Assembly (NCBI GenBank): GCA_963930775.1
Contig: OZ005701.1
Coordinates: 3,479,669-3,543,668 of the forward strand
Length of the DNA: 64,000 nt
Direction of reading: 5' to 3'
Source of the DNA: Cliona cf. orientalis
Lineage: Eukaryota > Porifera > Demospongiae > Clionaida > Clionaidae
The translations under genes were made by a program, and so were the position numbers. A model generated the notes under the pieces. That model saw nothing but the letters and a program-made list of their open reading frames with translations. It was not told where the DNA came from and ran no database searches. This document shows, in pieces, positions 60,308 to 64,000 of this stretch. Numbering within the stretch: position 1 is the stretch's first letter; each line of letters opens with the position of its first letter.

Positions 60308-61867
60308 CAAAAAAAATTGTCCGGAAACCACCATATAATCGAGCTGGATGCACAGTAGAACCATACAATGCAAGCAACTTCAATTTTGGCAAAAAAATTG
60401 GTAAAGGTCGTCACATTTATGTGTGCGCGAAGCCTCGCCCCTCACGTAGCGCGTGGGCGGAAAACATTAATACGCATGGCTTCCCTGTACAAACATATGG
60501 GGAAATTTCAAAGGGCCGTAACTTTAATTCTAAGGTGTGAATCAAAATTCCGCTTCCAAGAAACTTCTAGTTATGACCCATTCTGCATTCTCATATCAAT
60601 AATTTGTCGTGAATGTTTTCCCAGAGTCTCAAACATTTCTTTACTTTACTTTACAATAAGGTACCATTAAATTGCGTGGGCGTGAGGTGGGGTATATGAC
60701 ACCTAAACTACATCAAAGTCATTAGTGAGGTACATGTTGTGTGACCACGCCCTTTTAATTGTCCAGGTCTCAGGGGTGTGGCTGCTAGAGCCGGAAGTGT
60801 TCATTTAATATCCTCAATGGACCGGAAGCCGAGTTGGAAGGGAGGGGCCAGGCCACGCCCAAAAGAGCACCACCCTGTGCCTCGAGGACAACCATTCTCA
60901 ATCAAGTGCCGACTGGCCACCGGATGTCCACCGGAAGCCCACATGCAATCAATCCCAATTAAAACACACAGCTTCCTCAAGGCCAAAACATACACAAACA
61001 CTTCAAGGCCGTTCTGCCACACCGCCCACACAAGAGCTCACCTCATTTCCTATGTGGGCGGGGTAACAACACGTCATCGCAACCACATCCGCTTCAAATC
61101 ATCGTCAGCTTCCGTCCAGCCGTACGGTCCCCTCGATCGCACCGGCGTACAGTGCCTCATTAACAGACATGGCCTCACCTTTGACCTCCTGCCACGCCCC
61201 CAAAGCCTCCTCGCGGGGTTCAAAGGTCACCACTGCTTCCGGGACACGCCCACCTATCGCCGAGGCCTGGGAAGGCCCCGATCTCCAAGCACTGGCCCGT
61301 GAAGCCACGCCCAATCGGAAGCAATAAAACCTGCATTAACGCATACGCACACGTACACACTGCACACAGTGCCAGGAACACGCCCACATGCTTAATTAGG
61401 CTTAATTAGCTTTTTAAGTCGTTGCGGTTAATAGTTAAGAAAGAATGCTTTGATCTTGCTTTGATGTGGGCAATTACCGGTGTTTTCTTCAGGGTCCACT
61501 TCCGGTCGCTAATTACACGCGCATAATCATCCCTAGCCCTGGCCTGGCCGATTCTGGACACGCCCACCTTCGACCAGAAGCACTCGTATGGCCTCTTCGA
61601 CCACGCCCCTTCACGATTCGCTAATTGAATTAGCCAATCCTCACGCTCACGCCCACGCAATTTAATGGTTCTTTTTTTTACTTTGTGTGTAATTTGGAAT
61701 TTGGACTCGGGGACGTAATAATTATTGTTCCATATAGGGCTGCAGATTTCAGCTCCTTCAGGGGATGCGGATATTTCACGAGCATTACTAATTTCAGTTA
61801 AATTCTTGGCTACTTAGTTGTGCGCATGACAATGGGCAATGAATTATGCATTGTTACAGGCACTAGC

Positions 61868-62090
61868 ACTGTCGACGTCGATAGGCGTGGTTACATTTAG
61901 CCATAAAATGGCACTATTTGTGACGCACGTGGACCGTGTCCATCGATTTGACGCAAAATGAAGCTACTTTTTCGCCAAATTCGATTGATTCGTTGTGCTT
62001 ATGAGTCGCTTAGATGCCTACATCTCGAGGTATGGTTTCGGGTTTTTGTACTCACAACGACACGATCGTACCCCTTGCGCATGCGCACAC
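61868..62090 (+). repeat. CpG-rich dispersed repeat (GTCGATAGGCGTGGTT family), copy 2
   Basis: Second copy of 48630-48855 in the same orientation, ending near CCCCTTGCGCATGCGC. No coding motif is seen in it. Confidence 0.78.
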
Positions 62091-63767
62091 TGTACCGACT
62101 CAGGGTGTTTCATCTAGCGACAAAAATTTGGGATGAAAATGAGTGCGTGTATTCAGCACGCGAAGTTTCTTGGGACGTATTTATAGTTACGCTGTGTCTA
62201 CAGTGCCGGTACCAGCACCGCAATTTTAGGCAATATAAATTTGTACATAAAAATGCCGGCATTCTAGTAGCGATTTCGGACGATCGACCAAGGCGCATAA
62301 AAGCAGTTATATCTCAACACCGGAGGGGATTGACAACAAAAAACAAAAATCACAAGATAGTTTAGGAAAGTCTCTTTCATTTAAGCCTGAAACAAGCAAA
62401 TCGGTTGAGTACACGCCTCGCAGATTTAATTTTTAGCTCTATGGAAAAATGTATGGAAAAACAATGATCGGCGCGTAAATCGGGTACAGTTCAAACTTTC
62501 AACAAAAAACACATATGGAAGCTATCGACACCTTAACCATATAAATTGCTATTGCCACCAGTTTGCACCATCGAGCCGAAAAATTAGGTGTCCGGAATCA
62601 CTACCTCCAGGTAATTTTTGATTGCGGTATCATTATAATATAGTTGCTGCATTCCGCCAAGCGCAAGAATCGATCGTGAGTTCGAGTAACTTGCATGAGG
62701 TCAAGGGTCACATACGCAAAATGCGCCTACTTAGGTCAGATGCTAGTGGTGACTATTCTTAAGGGAAGCTCCCCTGCGACTTGAACATACCATTTTAATG
62801 CATTACCAAACGAGAAATCACACCCTCAATCGTAGCTAGATGTTGGTAGGTTACTTTGGTTGTTGGTAGGTTACTTATTCTCGACGATCGACAGCTCGAA
62901 TCAACGATCAATTGATCACGTCGCGAGGACCCCTTGCACAGCAACTTCATGGGTATGCGAGGTAATGGTGCCCAAACGGGCATACTGCTCCATTAGCTCA
63001 CGTTTTACATACAAGTGCTGCTGAGCGCAAACGCGGTCCAAGTTTGGAGGGCAATCTGCCGGCCACTGGCCGATTATCGGACACTGGAATATCGCGAAAA
63101 CGCAACATCGCTCCAAGCATCCTCGCTATGGCTGATGGTCCGACAATTGATCGTTTGCTCTACAAGTAGATCGAACACGTATGAGATCGAGACGCTTGTA
63201 CGTTTGCGATCGCTAGCACACGCATACGCACCGCGCTTAAACAAACGGGGTGTGGTCACGTGTAATATTCATTGCGTTTTCTTTTTTTTTTTTTTTAATT
63301 GCGTCTCGTATAAAAATTCGCAATTCGCAATCAAAAGAATCCGCATTCAAAACCTACGGTAGCTGGACGCATGTGCTTATACTTGTACTTCCACAGGAAG
63401 CTAACAGCGAGATGTCCCTAACTAAAAATAGCTACACGCATGCGCGTTCCGCGGTATCATTTAAGGGGCGTGGCCAATCGATCGACAGCACGATCGTCAT
63501 GATTGTTCACGTTGCTGCATTCCGCCCAGGTCGAATTGGCATTTGCTGTGAGCATATCTATTATCTATGCTGGAAGAACCTGAGAACAGTGATTTCCACT
63601 AACTTGAAAAGGCTGGGCACGCTAGCCACCGTGCATACGTATACATCGAGGTCAAGGGTCACATAATATTATGCGCTTATACGCGGAATACCGTATCAGT
63701 CCATATTACAACCGCCAAATTAAAATCCGCCAAATTTCTTACTCGCATATATAAACCCAAACCCATT

Positions 63768-63992
63768 ATGGGAGTACCCGTCGCAAGACTAAGAACAAGC
63801 ACACATGCCCTTAGGATTGAAATTGGTAGATATAACCTGCCAACACCAATCCCAGCTGAGGAACACTACTGTTGGTTCTGCCAAAACAGCCTAGTGGAAG
63901 ATGAATGTCATTTCCTTTTTGACTGTAGAGAGAAAAGTGCACTTCTGAATTATTGCTCATTCCTCAACCCTGCCTTCCCCCCACCTAAATAA
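63768..63992 (+). pseudogene. 3' end of a non-LTR retrotransposon reverse-transcriptase ORF
   Basis: A 74-codon open stretch ending in TAA encodes LRTSTHALRIEIGRYNLP followed by EEHYCWFCQNSLVEDECHF. That matches the C-terminal LRxSxHxLxIExGRY ... Cys-x2-Cys ... EDExHFLxxC tail typical of many LINE reverse-transcriptase proteins. Upstream sequence is not open for long in this frame, so this is a truncated copy, or its remainder is separated by the repeat at 63690-63750. Confidence 0.6.
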
Positions 63993-64000
63993 TGTGGACA

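Larger units (their letters stand above)
57049..63760. other. Gene-free repeat region 5' of SART1
   Basis: Beyond the elements listed separately, this region holds a G-rich stretch (57220-57613) and a CpG-rich zone (60780-61660) with many CACGCCC phrases. In that zone, open frames of 174, 76, 69 and 84 codons lie on both strands, but none shows family motifs or a clear codon signature. It also holds AT-rich sequence to 63690. Confidence 0.6.

Noticed and set aside
62795-63666. Frames of 61-138 codons near the right end
   Set aside because: Both strands are open over CpG-rich sequence with a T run; no conserved block was found.

Overview
This window is animal nuclear DNA, AT-rich, with many short introns (often 50-70 bp, GT-AG) and very many short inverted-repeat elements. 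The gene content is metazoan, and the mix of tiny introns, dense non-autonomous DNA elements and a P-type transposon suggests an early-branching animal, most likely a demosponge. The species is an inference; no marker gene settles it.

Layout. (1) 1-6239 is gene-poor and full of repeats; a CpG-rich patch near 3,060-3,230 may be a promoter. (2) 6240-23849 (+) is a 21-exon senataxin (SETX/Sen1) helicase gene. Its exons join in frame over 2,527 codons; the start exon is not certain. (3) 24179-35797 (+) is a head-to-tail array of sialate O-acetylesterase (SIAE) genes: four complete ten-exon copies, one of them with an in-frame stop, plus a copy that lost its middle exons and a stray exon-8 fragment. 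(4) 37285-38755 (-) is a two-exon gene for mitochondrial ribosomal protein bS21m (MRPS21). (5) 39673-57048 (-) is a 23-exon SART1 (Snu66) gene for the U4/U6.U5 tri-snRNP. (6) The 6-kb intron between SART1 exons 20 and 21 holds a 5,168-bp P-element-like transposon (41878-47045). It has identical 56-bp terminal inverted repeats, a 7-bp target duplication, a spliced transposase gene with no visible break, and a second gene broken by a frameshift. (7) 57049-63760 has no recognisable gene, only repeats, and the window ends in the 3' end of a non-LTR retrotransposon reverse-transcriptase ORF.

Function. SETX (R-loop removal and transcription termination) and SART1 (spliceosome activation) are nuclear RNA-metabolism housekeeping genes, and MRPS21 is mitochondrial housekeeping. 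The SIAE array is the lineage-specific part: secreted or lysosomal sialate esterases multiplied in tandem, with patchy near-identity that suggests gene conversion. The non-coding space is built mainly from several families of terminal-inverted-repeat elements, many ending in TACCGTA, and from an exact 14-bp word (TGACGACCTTTACC) that recurs across different repeat families and next to the MRPS21 start.
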